DNA from: Actibacterium sp. XHP0104
GTDB taxonomy: Bacteria; Pseudomonadota; Alphaproteobacteria; Rhodobacterales; Rhodobacteraceae
NCBI RefSeq assembly: GCF_025751515.1
Contig: NZ_JAOWLE010000001.1
Location: 186,001 to 250,000, forward strand
Length of the DNA stretch: 64,000 bases
Direction of reading: 5' to 3'
The stretch's first letter is position 1. The number at the start of each line of letters is the position of its first letter. Shown here in pieces: positions 33,326-42,436 of this stretch. The notes under the pieces were generated by a model, which worked only from the letters and a program-made list of their open reading frames with translations, was not told the origin of the DNA and did no database searches. A program made the translations under genes and the position numbers.

Positions 33326-33678
33326 AGCACAAAGGCTTTCCCGGCCGTTTGCCGGGCACTGATTTCCAGTTCACGATCCGTCGTGGCAACAAGGATGGCG
33401 CCACGCCCCTGATTGCCCGCGAACGCTTTGCCGACCGCCGTCCGGCCGACCGCCGGGCCGATGCGGGGTTCATGCAGGCGCTGTGGGAACAGTTCGGCGA
33501 CGCCCCGTTCGAGCGCGGCAACCTGGACGCCGGCCGGCTGAGCTGGCTGTTCGGCCGCGAGGTCGTGGCCGCCGAAGACCCGTTTGATCCGACAAGCTAT
33601 GAGGCGCTGCTGCAAATCGACGTGGCCCGCGCCCAAGCCAGCTTTCCCGAGGTGTTCAACGGGGAGTTTTCGGCATGA
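33319..33678 (+). CDS. Conserved-looking hypothetical protein of the pcc cluster (119 aa)
   Basis: A 119-residue soluble protein with no signal peptide, membrane helix or familiar domain. It is rich in Arg and Asp (RERFADRRPADRRADAGFMQ) and ends with a helical segment (SYEALLQIDVARAQASFPEV). GGAGGGCG precedes the ATG. Codon use matches its neighbours, so it is probably a real gene. Its place between pccB and pccA suggests a role in propionyl-CoA carboxylase assembly or regulation, but this is context only. Confidence 0.6.
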   Translation: MLKHKGFPGRLPGTDFQFTIRRGNKDGATPLIARERFADRRPADRRADAGFMQALWEQFGDAPFERGNLDAGRLSWLFGREVVAAEDPFDPTSYEALLQIDVARAQASFPEVFNGEFSA

Positions 33679-33845
33679 TCTTGCTTGCGGGTGGCGATTT
33701 TGGGCAAGAAATGGCCCAGCTTCAGGGGCGTGCGGATCCGTGCTTTGACGCGGGCCGAGTCTGGGTCAGTGTGGATGTCAGAGAGGGGTTCCGCCCTGTT
33801 TGCGGCGCAGCTCTCTGTGCAAACCGTTACCCTTCCCCTTCCAGC

Positions 33846-33881
33846 TGGTCTGACCCTTTCGGGGTCAGGCCAGACCTTTTT
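33846..33881 (+). terminator. Rho-independent terminator upstream of the glycine-zipper lipoprotein gene
   Basis: CTGACCC (33850-33856) pairs with GGGTCAG (33862-33868); flanking GGTCT/AGACC extends the stem, and five T follow at 33877-33881. It would end the transcript carrying the 119-aa gene. The 325-bp gap 33679-34003 otherwise holds no convincing gene. Confidence 0.75.
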
Positions 33882-33935
33882 GCCGCCGCCGATCGGCGCC
33901 GCATTGCCGATGCCCCGGACGCGCCGCGTTCGTGC

Positions 33936-33965
33936 TTGGCAAATGAACGCGCGCGGTCGCATAGT
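33936..33965 (+). promoter_or_regulatory. Predicted sigma-70 promoter of the glycine-zipper lipoprotein gene
   Basis: TTGGCA (33936-33941) and CATAGT (33960-33965) are spaced by 18 bp, downstream of a terminator and 38 nt before the gene. It may give pccA an extra promoter. Confidence 0.4.
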
Positions 33966-34003
33966 GAGGGTATCAAAACCCTTCAACGAAAAGGCGGAGC
34001 AGA

Positions 34004-34204
34004 ATGCGTAAACTCAAACTTCTCGCTGCACCGGCGCTGGTTCTGGCGCTGGCAGGCTGTCTGGAATCCGACGGCGAGCGTGCCGTCGCAGGCGCGCTGG
34101 GCGGGGCGCTCATCGCTGATGCAACCGGCGGCAGCGCGATCACTGGTGCGGCCATCGGTGCGGCCGGCGGCGCCCTGTGCGACGACGCAGGCGTGTGCAA
34201 CTGA
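34004..34204 (+). CDS. Small glycine-zipper lipoprotein
   Basis: A 66-residue protein. The signal peptide ends in a lipobox LAGC with Cys19. The mature part is a Gly/Ala-rich zipper (AVAGALGGALIADATGGSAI, TGAAIGAAGGALC) like YMGG/OmpA-type glycine zippers that insert into or associate with membranes. GGCGGAGC precedes the ATG. It stands between a terminator and pccA. Function unknown; similar proteins respond to envelope stress. Confidence 0.75.
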   Translation: MRKLKLLAAPALVLALAGCLESDGERAVAGALGGALIADATGGSAITGAAIGAAGGALCDDAGVCN

Positions 34205-34249
34205 TCTGAAAAACCGAGCCGTCCGTCGGGCGGGTCGTAACTCAATGCG

Positions 34250-34282
34250 CGCCATCGGGGCTAAAGCCCCCGGTGGCGTTTG
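34250..34282 (+). terminator. Hairpin between the glycine-zipper gene and pccA
   Basis: Arms CGCCA (34250-34254)/TGGCG (34274-34278) and GGGGC (34257-34261)/GCCCC (34266-34270), loop TAAA, followed by TTTG. A plausible partial terminator or processing hairpin 55 nt before the pccA start. Confidence 0.55.
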
Positions 34283-34336
34283 TCGTGTTTCGGCAGGGGC
34301 CATTCGGTCTCTGCCCACTGCAGGAAGGGACTGACG

Positions 34337-36382
34337 ATGTTTAACAAGATCCTGATCGCAAACCGTGGCGAAATCGCCTGCCGGGTCATCAAGACCGCGC
34401 GCAAGATGGGCATTTCGACGGTGGCGATCTATTCGGACGCTGACAAGAACGCACTTCACGTGCAAATGGCGGATGAGGCCGTTCATATCGGCCCGCCGCC
34501 GGCGAACCAGTCGTATATCGTCATCGACAAGGTGATGGACGCCATTCGAAAGACCGGCGCGCAGGCCGTGCACCCGGGCTATGGCTTCCTGTCGGAAAAC
34601 AGCAAATTCGCCGAGGCGCTGGCCGCCGAGGGCGTTGCCTTTGTTGGCCCCCCCAAGGGTGCCATCGACGCGATGGGTGACAAGATCACCTCGAAGAAGA
34701 TCGCCCAAGAGGCCAATGTCAGCACCGTGCCCGGTTACATGGGTCTGATTGCCGACGCCGATGAGGCCGTGAAGATCTCGAACGAGATCGGCTATCCGGT
34801 GATGATCAAGGCATCGGCCGGCGGTGGCGGCAAGGGCATGCGGATTGCCTGGAACGACGAAGAAGCGCGCGAGGGCTTCCAGTCGTCCAAGAACGAGGCT
34901 GCCAGCTCTTTCGGTGACGACCGGATCTTTATCGAAAAGTTCGTAACCCAGCCGCGCCACATCGAAATTCAGGTTCTGTGCGACAGCCACGGCAATGGCG
35001 TCTACCTGGGCGAGCGTGAATGCTCGATCCAGCGCCGCAACCAGAAAGTGGTCGAAGAGGCGCCGTCGCCCTTCCTGGACCAGGCCACCCGCAAGGCAAT
35101 GGGCGAACAGGCCGTCGCCCTGGCCAAGGCCGTGGGCTATAGCAGCGCCGGCACCGTCGAGTTCATCGTCGATGGCCAAAAGAACTTCTACTTCCTCGAG
35201 ATGAACACCCGTCTGCAGGTGGAACACCCCGTGACCGAACTGATCACCGGCGTCGACCTGGTCGAGCAGATGATCCGTGTCGCCAATGGCGAACCGCTGT
35301 CGATCACCCAGGACGATGTCAAGCTGACCGGTTGGTCGGTTGAATCGCGCCTCTACGCCGAAGACCCCTATCGCGGCTTCCTGCCGTCGATCGGTCGTCT
35401 GAGCGTCTATCGCCCGCCGGCAGAGGTTGCCGCCGGTCCGATGCGGATCAACGGCAAATGGGCTGACAAGGCGATCGAAGGCGAGACCGCCGTGCGTAAC
35501 GATACCGGCGTCTACGAGGGCGGCGAGATCAGCATGTATTACGACCCGATGATCGCCAAGCTCTGCACCTGGGCCCCGACCCGCGAAGAGGCGATCGAGG
35601 GCATGCGGATCGCGCTGGACAGCTTTGAGATCGAAGGCATCGGCCACAACCTACCGTTCCTGTCGGCGGTGATGGATCACCCGATCTTTATCGCGGGCGA
35701 CATGACCACTGCCTTTATCGAAGAGCAGTATCCCGACGGGTTCGAAGGCGTGACCCTGCCGGCCGCCGCTCTGCGCAAGGTGGCTGCCGCGGCTGCTGCC
35801 ATGTATCGCGTGGCCGAAATCCGCCGCACCCGCGTGTCGGGCCGGATGGACAACCACGAGCGCAAGGTTGGCAATGACTGGGTTGTGGTGCTTCAGGGCG
35901 AAAGCTTCCCGGTGACGATCGAGGCCGATCATGACGGTTCGACCGTGCGCTTTGCCGATGGCAGCAGCCATCGCGTGGCGTCGGACTGGGCTCCGGGCGA
36001 CAGCCTGGCGAACCTCGATGTCGACGGCGACCCGCTGGTTCTGAAGGTTGGCAAGGTCACCAGCGGTTTCCGCATCCGCACCCGCGGCGCGGACCTGGCG
36101 GTCAAGCTGTATACCCCGCGTCAGGCCGAGCTGGCCGCGCTGATGCCCGAGAAACTGCCGCCCGATACCTCGAAGATGCTGCTTTGCCCGATGCCCGGCC
36201 TGATCGTGAAGGTCAGTGTCGAGGTCGGCGACGAGGTTCAGGAAGGCCAGGCGCTGTGCACCGTCGAGGCGATGAAGATGGAAAACATCCTTCGCGCCGA
36301 GAGAAAGGGCACCGTTTCCAAGATCAACGCCGTGGCAGGCGACAGCCTTGCCGTGGACGAAGTGATCATGGAGTTCGAATAA
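34337..36382 (+). CDS. pccA: Propionyl-CoA carboxylase, biotin-containing alpha subunit
   Basis: A 681-residue biotin carboxylase plus biotin carboxyl carrier. The ATP-grasp carboxylase occupies about 1-450: ILIANRGEIACRVIKTARKM, the Gly-rich loop SAGGGGKGMRIA, and EMNTRLQVEHPVTE. A middle BT-type domain joins the C-terminal biotinyl domain, with the biotin Lys647 in VEAMKMEN. ATG 34337 is chosen over an in-frame upstream codon because GGAAGGGA precedes it. With PccB it forms the alpha6-beta6 enzyme that makes methylmalonyl-CoA. Confidence 0.95.
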   Translation: MFNKILIANRGEIACRVIKTARKMGISTVAIYSDADKNALHVQMADEAVHIGPPPANQSYIVIDKVMDAIRKTGAQAVHPGYGFLSENSKFAEALAAEGVAFVGPPKGAIDAMGDKITSKKIAQEANVSTVPGYMGLIADADEAVKISNEIGYPVMIKASAGGGGKGMRIAWNDEEAREGFQSSKNEAASSFGDDRIFIEKFVTQPRHIEIQVLCDSHGNGVYLGERECSIQRRNQKVVEEAPSPFLDQATRKAMGEQAVALAKAVGYSSAGTVEFIVDGQKNFYFLEMNTRLQVEHPVTELITGVDLVEQMIRVANGEPLSITQDDVKLTGWSVESRLYAEDPYRGFLPSIGRLSVYRPPAEVAAGPMRINGKWADKAIEGETAVRNDTGVYEGGEISMYYDPMIAKLCTWAPTREEAIEGMRIALDSFEIEGIGHNLPFLSAVMDHPIFIAGDMTTAFIEEQYPDGFEGVTLPAAALRKVAAAAAAMYRVAEIRRTRVSGRMDNHERKVGNDWVVVLQGESFPVTIEADHDGSTVRFADGSSHRVASDWAPGDSLANLDVDGDPLVLKVGKVTSGFRIRTRGADLAVKLYTPRQAELAALMPEKLPPDTSKMLLCPMPGLIVKVSVEVGDEVQEGQALCTVEAMKMENILRAERKGTVSKINAVAGDSLAVDEVIMEFE

Positions 36383-36385
36383 GCC

Positions 36386-36985
36386 ATGGGCTTTGCCGTC
36401 ACCCTGATTGCTACGCCGGCCGGGCAGCGCGATGCGCTGCTTGGCACGGCGCGGGCAACGGTGACGGGCACCAATGATGCAGAGCTTTCCAGCCCGGTCT
36501 CGGCCGGGCTGGTGGGCGACCACTTTGTGATCTGGCGCAACATGCGCGCGTTCAAAGGCTATGACCTGCCCGACGGGCGGGCCTTGTCGCGGGGCGGGGC
36601 GGATGTGCTGGTGTTGCATGTGGTCGATACGGCCGGGGCGCAGGAACTGGGGTTCTATCGCGACGGTCAAGAGGTCTGGACCGTGACCTATTCCGAACAG
36701 AACCCCGATTTTCTGGCCAGCACCGGCACGCCCCCGCATGATCCGCAGGCGATCGTGGCGGAATTGCAGGCTGCGGATGACCAGGCCGACGACGATGTCG
36801 ATGCCACGGTCTATTACGGCGGCGAAGTGCCCGGCCTGATCTTTCAGCGCATCGTGGGCGCCAACCACGAAACGATTGATGCCGACGGGTTTTGCGCGCT
36901 GTCGGGCGACCTGCCGCTGACCGGCGCGCAGATCACGCCCATGCCGGCGCCCTCGTCGCGCAAGCCATGGTGGAAATTCTGGTGA
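36386..36985 (+). CDS. Hypothetical protein co-transcribed with pccA
   Basis: A 199-residue soluble protein starting 3 nt after the pccA stop. No known domain is recognised. It has mixed alpha/beta character with DVDATVYYGGEVPGLIFQRI and a Trp-ended tail (SSRKPWWKFW). Codon use resembles that of pccA, so it is a genuine gene. Its tight coupling with pccA points to a role in propionyl-CoA metabolism or the stability of the carboxylase; this is inference from position. Confidence 0.7.
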   Translation: MGFAVTLIATPAGQRDALLGTARATVTGTNDAELSSPVSAGLVGDHFVIWRNMRAFKGYDLPDGRALSRGGADVLVLHVVDTAGAQELGFYRDGQEVWTVTYSEQNPDFLASTGTPPHDPQAIVAELQAADDQADDDVDATVYYGGEVPGLIFQRIVGANHETIDADGFCALSGDLPLTGAQITPMPAPSSRKPWWKFW

Positions 36986-37025
36986 GCGGGCTGGGCGGAT
37001 ATCCCTTGGGTTATGCGAGCGATGG

Positions 37026-37493
37026 CTATTCGGCCGCGCGCCTGTCGCGGACCTCTTGCTGGCGCAGCGGCATCTTGTCGATGGCGCGGGTCAGTTCGCG
37101 CACGTCCCACGGGAACGGTTTGCGCAGCGCCACGGTGCCGTCCTTGGCCAGCACCGCCAGCATGAACCCGCGCGGGCGCAGCTGTTTGCGGATCTCGGAC
37201 ATGGTGCCGGGGTCGGCGTCGGTCAGGATGACCACGTCGCGCTCGGCCAGATCGGCGGCGCGGGCCTGCAACAATTCGATCTGCTGGCGAAAGCGCGGAT
37301 CGGCCGAGGTATCGGCGAACACCACCACGGGCCGCGCGAGCCACTGGAAATCTGCCAGTGTGACCTCTTGCGCGGTGAAAACGGTTTCGGGTGCGGCCTG
37401 CCACAGTGCTACCGGATCTTGCGAGGCGGCATCGGTCGCCAACGCGGGCAGGGGCAGCAGCACGGCAACGGCGAAAATTGCGAGTGATTTCAT
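37026..37493 (-). CDS. DUF4174 domain secreted protein
   Basis: A 155-residue protein with a Sec signal peptide (MKSLAIFAVAVLLPLPALA, cleaved after residue 19). The rest matches DUF4174: RPVVVFADTSADPRFRQQIE, VVILTDADPG and LAVLAKDGTVALRKPFPWDV. The fold resembles a thioredoxin-like domain but there is no CxxC pair. It should act in the periplasm; function unknown. It is on the opposite strand, interrupting the pcc/mcm gene run, and has its own short leader. Confidence 0.85.
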   Translation of the reverse strand: MKSLAIFAVAVLLPLPALATDAASQDPVALWQAAPETVFTAQEVTLADFQWLARPVVVFADTSADPRFRQQIELLQARAADLAERDVVILTDADPGTMSEIRKQLRPRGFMLAVLAKDGTVALRKPFPWDVRELTRAIDKMPLRQQEVRDRRAAE

Positions 37494-37595
37494 GACACCT
37501 CCGATCCTGTCTCATATAGGCGGTGATCAAGGAATTTCGAAGGCCGGGAGGATGAAAACTATCCCCGCGCCCAAAGAGAGGAAAGGAACGATCCG

Positions 37596-39728
37596 ATGAC
37601 GGACAAGAAACAAGCCTGGTCTGATCTGGCCGCAAAGGAATTGCGCGGCAAGCCCTTGGACGATCTGAACTGGGAAACCCGCGAGGGGATCACGGTCAAG
37701 CCGCTCTATACCGAGGACGACACCCAGAACCTGGAACATATGGGGTCGATGCCGGGCATGGCGCCGTTCACCCGTGGCCCCAAGGCCACCATGTATGCCG
37801 GTCGTCCCTGGACGATCCGTCAATATGCCGGGTTCTCGACGGCCGAGGAATCGAACGCCTTTTACCGCCGCGCGCTGAATGCCGGTCAGCAGGGCGTGTC
37901 GGTCGCCTTCGACCTGGCCACGCACCGCGGCTATGACTCGGATCACCCGCGCGTTGTCGGTGACGTCGGCAAGGCCGGCGTGGCCATCGACAGCGTCGAG
38001 GACATGAAGATCCTGTTCGACGGCATCCCGCTGGACAAGGTGTCGGTCTCGATGACGATGAACGGCGCGGTGATCCCGATCCTGGCGAACTTTATCGTCG
38101 TGGGCGAAGAACAGGGCCATGACCGCAGCCTGCTGTCGGGCACCATTCAGAATGACATTCTGAAAGAGTTCATGGTGCGCAACACCTATATCTACCCGCC
38201 CGAGCCGTCGATGAAGATCATTTCGGACATCATCGAGTATACCTCGACCGATATGCCGAAATTCAACTCGATCTCGATCTCTGGCTATCACATGCAAGAG
38301 GCGGGCGCGAACCTGGTGCAAGAGCTGGCCTTTACCCTGGCCGATGGTCGCGAATACGTGCGTGCCGCTCTGAACGCTGGCATGGATGTCGACGCCTTTG
38401 CGGGCCGTCTGTCGTTCTTCTTTGCGATCGGCACCAACTTCTTCATGGAAATCGCCAAGCTGCGCGCCGCGCGCTTCCTGTGGCACCGCATCATGAGCGA
38501 GTTCAACCCGAAGAACCCCAAGTCGCTGATGCTGCGCACCCACTGCCAGACCTCGGGCGTGTCGCTGCAAGAGCAGGACCCCTATAACAACGTGGTCCGC
38601 ACCGCCTACGAGGCCATGTCGGCCGTGCTGGGCGGCACCCAGTCGCTGCACACCAACGCCTTTGACGAGGCCATCGCGCTGCCCACCGATTTCTCGGCCC
38701 GGATCGCGCGTAACACCCAGCTGATCCTGCAAAACGAGACCAAGGTGACCAAGGTCGTCGATCCGCTGGCAGGGTCGTATTACGTCGAGAAACTGACCGC
38801 CGACCTGGCCGAAGAGGCCTGGAAGATCATTCAGGAAGTCGACGAAATGGGCGGCATGACCAAGGCCGTGGCCACCGGCATGCCCAAGCTGCGCATCGAA
38901 GAGGCCGCTGCCCGTTACCAGGCCGCTGTCGACCGCGGCGAAGAGGTCATCGTGGGCGTGAACAAATTCCGCCTGGCCAAGGAAGATCCGATCGACATTC
39001 TGGAAATCGACAACCAGAAGGTCCGCGACTCCCAGATCGCCCGGATCGAGAAAACCCGCGCCAACCGCGATCAGGCTGCCTGTGATGCCGCCCTGGGCGC
39101 GCTGGAACAGGCCGCTGCCAGCGGCAAAGGCAACCTGCTGCGCTTGGCGGTCGAGGCTGCCCGCGCCCGTGCAACCGTTGGGGAAATCAGCATGGCAATG
39201 GAAAAATCGTTCGGCCGCCACCGCGCCGAGGTGAAAACGCTGGCCGGCGTCTATGGCGCCGCCTACGAGGGTGACGAAGGCTTTGCCGCGATCCAGAAAT
39301 CGGTCGAGGACTTTGCCGAGGTCGAAGGCCGCCGTCCGCGGATGCTGGTCGTCAAGATGGGCCAGGACGGTCACGATCGCGGCGCCAAGGTGATCGCCAC
39401 CGCATTCGCCGATATCGGCTTTGACGTGGACGTTGGCCCGCTGTTCCAGACCCCCGAAGAGGCCGCTCAGGATGCCGTCGACAACGACGTGCACGTGGTC
39501 GGCATCTCGTCGCAGGCCGCCGGTCACAAAACGCTGGCGCCGAAACTGGTCGAGGCTCTGAAAGCGGCCGGTGCGGACGATGTTATCGTGGTCTGTGGCG
39601 GCGTGATCCCGCAGCAGGATTACGATTATCTCTATGAGCGCGGTGTGGCGGCCATCTTTGGCCCGGGCACCAACATCCCGCAGGCTGCCGAGAACATCCT
39701 GAATCTGATCCGCGACTCTCGCAAATAA
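37596..39728 (+). CDS. Methylmalonyl-CoA mutase (single-chain, B12-dependent)
   Basis: A 710-residue enzyme that isomerises (R)-methylmalonyl-CoA to succinyl-CoA with adenosylcobalamin. The N-terminal TIM-barrel domain includes [20 protein letters not shown] and [17 protein letters not shown]; the C-terminal B12-binding Rossmann domain has the lower-ligand His593 in [15 protein letters not shown], followed by [14 protein letters not shown] and VVCGGVIP. The homodimeric form is typical of alphaproteobacteria. An epimerase is not in the window. AGGAACG precedes the ATG and a strong terminator follows. It completes the propionate route started by PccAB. Confidence 0.95.
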   Translation: MTDKKQAWSDLAAKELRGKPLDDLNWETREGITVKPLYTEDDTQNLEHMGSMPGMAPFTRGPKATMYAGRPWTIRQYAGFSTAEESNAFYRRALNAGQQGVSVAFDLATHRGYDSDHPRVVGDVGKAGVAIDSVEDMKILFDGIPLDKVSVSMTMNGAVIPILANFIVVGEEQGHDRSLLSGTIQNDILKEFMVRNTYIYPPEPSMKIISDIIEYTSTDMPKFNSISISGYHMQEAGANLVQELAFTLADGREYVRAALNAGMDVDAFAGRLSFFFAIGTNFFMEIAKLRAARFLWHRIMSEFNPKNPKSLMLRTHCQTSGVSLQEQDPYNNVVRTAYEAMSAVLGGTQSLHTNAFDEAIALPTDFSARIARNTQLILQNETKVTKVVDPLAGSYYVEKLTADLAEEAWKIIQEVDEMGGMTKAVATGMPKLRIEEAAARYQAAVDRGEEVIVGVNKFRLAKEDPIDILEIDNQKVRDSQIARIEKTRANRDQAACDAALGALEQAAASGKGNLLRLAVEAARARATVGEISMAMEKSFGRHRAEVKTLAGVYGAAYEGDEGFAAIQKSVEDFAEVEGRRPRMLVVKMGQDGHDRGAKVIATAFADIGFDVDVGPLFQTPEEAAQDAVDNDVHVVGISSQAAGHKTLAPKLVEALKAAGADDVIVVCGGVIPQQDYDYLYERGVAAIFGPGTNIPQAAENILNLIRDSRK

Positions 39729-39747
39729 CGGGTGACCACTCACGGTG

Positions 39748-39779
39748 AAAGGCCCGCGCCGATTGGCGCGGGCCTTTTT
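39748..39779 (+). terminator. Rho-independent terminator of the methylmalonyl-CoA mutase gene
   Basis: AAAGGCCCGCGCC-GATT-GGCGCGGGCCTTT followed by TT. Starts 20 nt past the stop codon. It is near-symmetric and could also serve the convergent RNA ligase gene. Confidence 0.92.
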
Positions 39780-39794
39780 CGTTTGGGCTGCTGG

Positions 39795-40418
39795 CTATGG
39801 GGTCGCCAAACCGTTCGGGACAAGTTCCGCTTTGGTCCAATGTGTCTCGGTTTGCACGTGCCCTTCCCGGACATATTTGCCGATGCATTCGGACATCTTT
39901 GTTTCGGGAAATGCCCCAGCGATCCGCGCCACGAACCCTTCTTGTTTGTTCAGATCAAGCTCTGAGGCAATTCTTGGAAAGAGGTCGTCCGAATAGGGAC
40001 CACGATAGAGCGTTGGAACGGGCAGAACACCCAGTTCCTTAAAGCGGATCAAAGTCTGGTCCCAAGGCTGAAACGTGTCGCCGACGATATATCCGAAACC
40101 CAGAAAGTAAGAGGGCAGCGCGTCATACCCGAGGGCATGCCTGGCATAGAGGTTTTCGCCCACGATGCGCTCGTCCGGCGACAGGTGGATCGAGACCCCG
40201 GCCGCGAAGGCCTTTAGCCAATCGCGCGAAGGGTGATAGCGGCTGTCGGGGCTGCGCGCATGGGTGCCGCCGGCATGAATGGTTGTGTTTTCACCATCCA
40301 TCTTTTCGGTCACGACAAGGTCTTGGACCATCAACCCGTCCAGGGAGCTCATGATTTTGTCATCGCTTGTCGCGCCCGGTGATATGGGCAGATGAAAGGT
40401 GCGGCCGTATTTCTTCAT
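39795..40418 (-). CDS. Compact RNA ligase family protein
   Basis: A 207-residue protein with the covalent nucleotidyltransferase fold. Motif I is EKMDGEN with nucleophile Lys39; motif III-like GENLYARHALGY carries Glu88; motif IV is EGFVAR with Glu160; motif V is the KYVRE region near Lys181. This fits the Rnl2-like RNA_ligase family (PF09414) but with almost no C-terminal domain. It would seal nicked or broken RNA after Lys adenylylation. Codon and base use are less GC-rich than the flanking genes, suggesting acquisition. No kinase or repair partner adjoins it. Confidence 0.82.
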   Translation of the reverse strand: MKKYGRTFHLPISPGATSDDKIMSSLDGLMVQDLVVTEKMDGENTTIHAGGTHARSPDSRYHPSRDWLKAFAAGVSIHLSPDERIVGENLYARHALGYDALPSYFLGFGYIVGDTFQPWDQTLIRFKELGVLPVPTLYRGPYSDDLFPRIASELDLNKQEGFVARIAGAFPETKMSECIGKYVREGHVQTETHWTKAELVPNGLATP

Positions 40419-40672
40419 GTCGATCTATCGTTCTTAGACTTGCAAAGTGAAGGCCGCGCGGAGGTGTCCACACGGCTGAATGCATCTTATGCGGGTATCC
40501 TAGTTTTATTCGCTTATCATGTCACGCCATCGCCAAGGGCGTCTGTTCGTCGTCAGACGCGCAGCCATGGTCAGGTCAAGAGTGGGTCAGCTGCTTTTCC
40601 CCTTTTGCTGCGCCTGCGTGGTGGGCGCAGAAAATACTGTGCAATTGCGGCAACACATCCTAGGGTGCGGGC

Positions 40673-41356
40673 ATGTCGTTGTGGTCGCGCATATCTGATG
40701 CCATTGCGGCCCTCGCCAAGGGCGAGGGGTTGTCAGCCGTGTTCGATCGTCTGCGCACCCCGCCCGAGCGCAGCGTGGCCTTTACCATCGCCGTGATCGC
40801 GCTGGGGGCCAAGATGGCCAAGGCCGACGGGCGCGTCACGCGCGACGAGGTCACCGCCTTTCGCGAGGTGTTCACCATTCCGCCCTCCGAGACCGAGAAC
40901 GCGGCGCGGGTGTTCAACCTGGCGCGTCAGGACGTGGCCGGTTTCGAAGAATACGCCCAGCGCATCGCCCGGATGTTCAACGAGGATGACGCGCCGCTGA
41001 CCGACCTGCTCGAAGGGCTGTTTCACATCGCCATCGCCGATGGCGAATACCACCCCGCCGAAGACCTGTTCCTGGCCCGCGTGGCCGAGATTTTCGGCCT
41101 GTCCAGCCGCTGCTTCACGGCGATGCGGGCGCGGTTCGTGGCCGATGCGCATCCCGATCCCTATGACGTTCTGGGCGTGTCGCACGAGGCCGAGACCGCC
41201 GATATCCGCAAGGCATGGCGCGCGGCGGTGCGCGAGACGCATCCCGACCGGATGATCGCCCGCGGCCTGCCCGAAGAGGCGGTGAAACTGGCCGAGAAGC
41301 GCCTGATCGCGCTGAACCGCGCCTGGGAGGAAATCTCGATGGAGCGCGCCGGCTGA
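40673..41356 (+). CDS. DjlA-like protein: TerB domain plus C-terminal J domain
   Basis: A 227-residue protein. A TerB-like helical bundle spans about residues 30-150 (MAKADGRVTRDEVTAFREVF and IAIADGEYHPAEDLFLARVA). The C-terminal J domain (163-225) starts YDVLGV and carries the HPD tripeptide at 190-192, needed to stimulate DnaK. Unlike Escherichia DjlA, no N-terminal membrane anchor is seen. It would recruit Hsp70 to a specific client. Its stop overlaps the next start (TGATG). The 254-bp gap upstream (40419-40672) is relatively AT-rich and holds no recognisable gene. Confidence 0.88.
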   Translation: MSLWSRISDAIAALAKGEGLSAVFDRLRTPPERSVAFTIAVIALGAKMAKADGRVTRDEVTAFREVFTIPPSETENAARVFNLARQDVAGFEEYAQRIARMFNEDDAPLTDLLEGLFHIAIADGEYHPAEDLFLARVAEIFGLSSRCFTAMRARFVADAHPDPYDVLGVSHEAETADIRKAWRAAVRETHPDRMIARGLPEEAVKLAEKRLIALNRAWEEISMERAG

Positions 41357-42399
41357 TGCGGATCGCCACCTACAACGTCGAGTGGTTCAACAACCTGTTC
41401 GATGATCAGGGCCATCTGATGGACGACAATCGCTGGTCGGGCCGGCAGGATGTCAAACGGGGTGAACAGCTGGCGGCGTTGGGCATCGTGTTCACGGCGC
41501 TGGATGCCGATGCGGTGATGATCATCGAGGCGCCCGACCAGAATTCGCGCCGCTCGACGGTGCGGGCGCTGGAAAATTTCGCTGGCGTGATGGGGCTGCG
41601 GGCGCGCCGCGCGATCATCGGGTTCGAGAACGAGACCCAGCAGGAAATCGCGCTGCTTTATGACCCCGATGCTTTGACGCCCCGGCATGATCCGCGCGGG
41701 GACGAGACCGGCAAGAAGGGATCAAATGATGCGCCCCGGTTCGACGGGGTGTTCCGCTGGGATCTGGATATCGATACCGCGCCGGAACTGATCCGCTATT
41801 CCAAGCCGCCGCTCGAGCTCGAGGCCGTCAGCGCCGCCGGCAACCGCTTTCGCATGATCGGCGTGCATGTCAAATCCAAGGCCCCGCATGGCGCCAAGGG
41901 CCGCGAAGAGATCATGCGCGTGTCGATTCAGAACCGGCGCAAGCAGTTGGCCCAGTGCATCTGGCTGCGCCAGCGGGTCGAGGCCCATCTGCGCCAGGGC
42001 GATCCGATGATCGTGATGGGCGATTTCAACGACGGCCCCGGTCTGGATGGCTATGAAAAGCTGTTCGGCCATTCGGGGGTCGAGATCGTGCTGGGGCTGG
42101 ATGGCGATCATGCCACCGACGAGGCGTTGCGCATGTATGACCCGCATGCGCGCGCCGCCTTGCAGGGGCCGCTTTGCGCGAAACCCGCGACCGCGCGGTT
42201 CATGCTGCCGGGGGCGCAGCAATACATGTCGGCGCTGCTTGACTACATCATGGTGTCGCCCGACCTGGTGGCGCGTGCCCCGCAATGGCGGATATGGCAT
42301 CCGTTCGATGATCCGGCCTGCTATGCCATCCCCGAGTTGCGCGAGGCGTTGCTGATGGCGTCGGACCATTTCCCTGTGACGATTGATCTCGATCTGTGA
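41356..42399 (+). CDS. Endonuclease/exonuclease/phosphatase (EEP) family protein
   Basis: A 347-residue metal-dependent EEP-fold enzyme. Motifs: MRIATYNVEWFNNLF at the N-terminus (metal Asn), MIIEAPD (Glu), DPMIVMGDFNDGPG with Asp/Asn, and ASDHFPVTIDLDL with the catalytic Asp-His at the C-terminus. Substrates of this superfamily range from DNA to phospholipids and phosphoinositides, and cannot be deduced. ATG 41356 overlaps the stop of the DjlA-like gene by one base, so they are probably co-translated. Confidence 0.88.
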   Translation: MRIATYNVEWFNNLFDDQGHLMDDNRWSGRQDVKRGEQLAALGIVFTALDADAVMIIEAPDQNSRRSTVRALENFAGVMGLRARRAIIGFENETQQEIALLYDPDALTPRHDPRGDETGKKGSNDAPRFDGVFRWDLDIDTAPELIRYSKPPLELEAVSAAGNRFRMIGVHVKSKAPHGAKGREEIMRVSIQNRRKQLAQCIWLRQRVEAHLRQGDPMIVMGDFNDGPGLDGYEKLFGHSGVEIVLGLDGDHATDEALRMYDPHARAALQGPLCAKPATARFMLPGAQQYMSALLDYIMVSPDLVARAPQWRIWHPFDDPACYAIPELREALLMASDHFPVTIDLDL

Positions 42400-42436
42400 T
42401 CTTCAACCGGGGCGGGGGGCGCCCTATATTGGGGGC

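Noticed and set aside
33597-33986. A 129-codon minus-strand frame in the 33679-34003 gap
   Set aside because: It overlaps the 119-aa gene and a good plus-strand terminator, has no ribosome site worth the name and an unlikely composition.
37527-39743. A 738-codon minus-strand frame opposite methylmalonyl-CoA mutase
   Set aside because: The plus strand encodes an unmistakable mutase with its B12 motif. The antisense product is low-complexity His/Gly/Asp-rich sequence with no family features.
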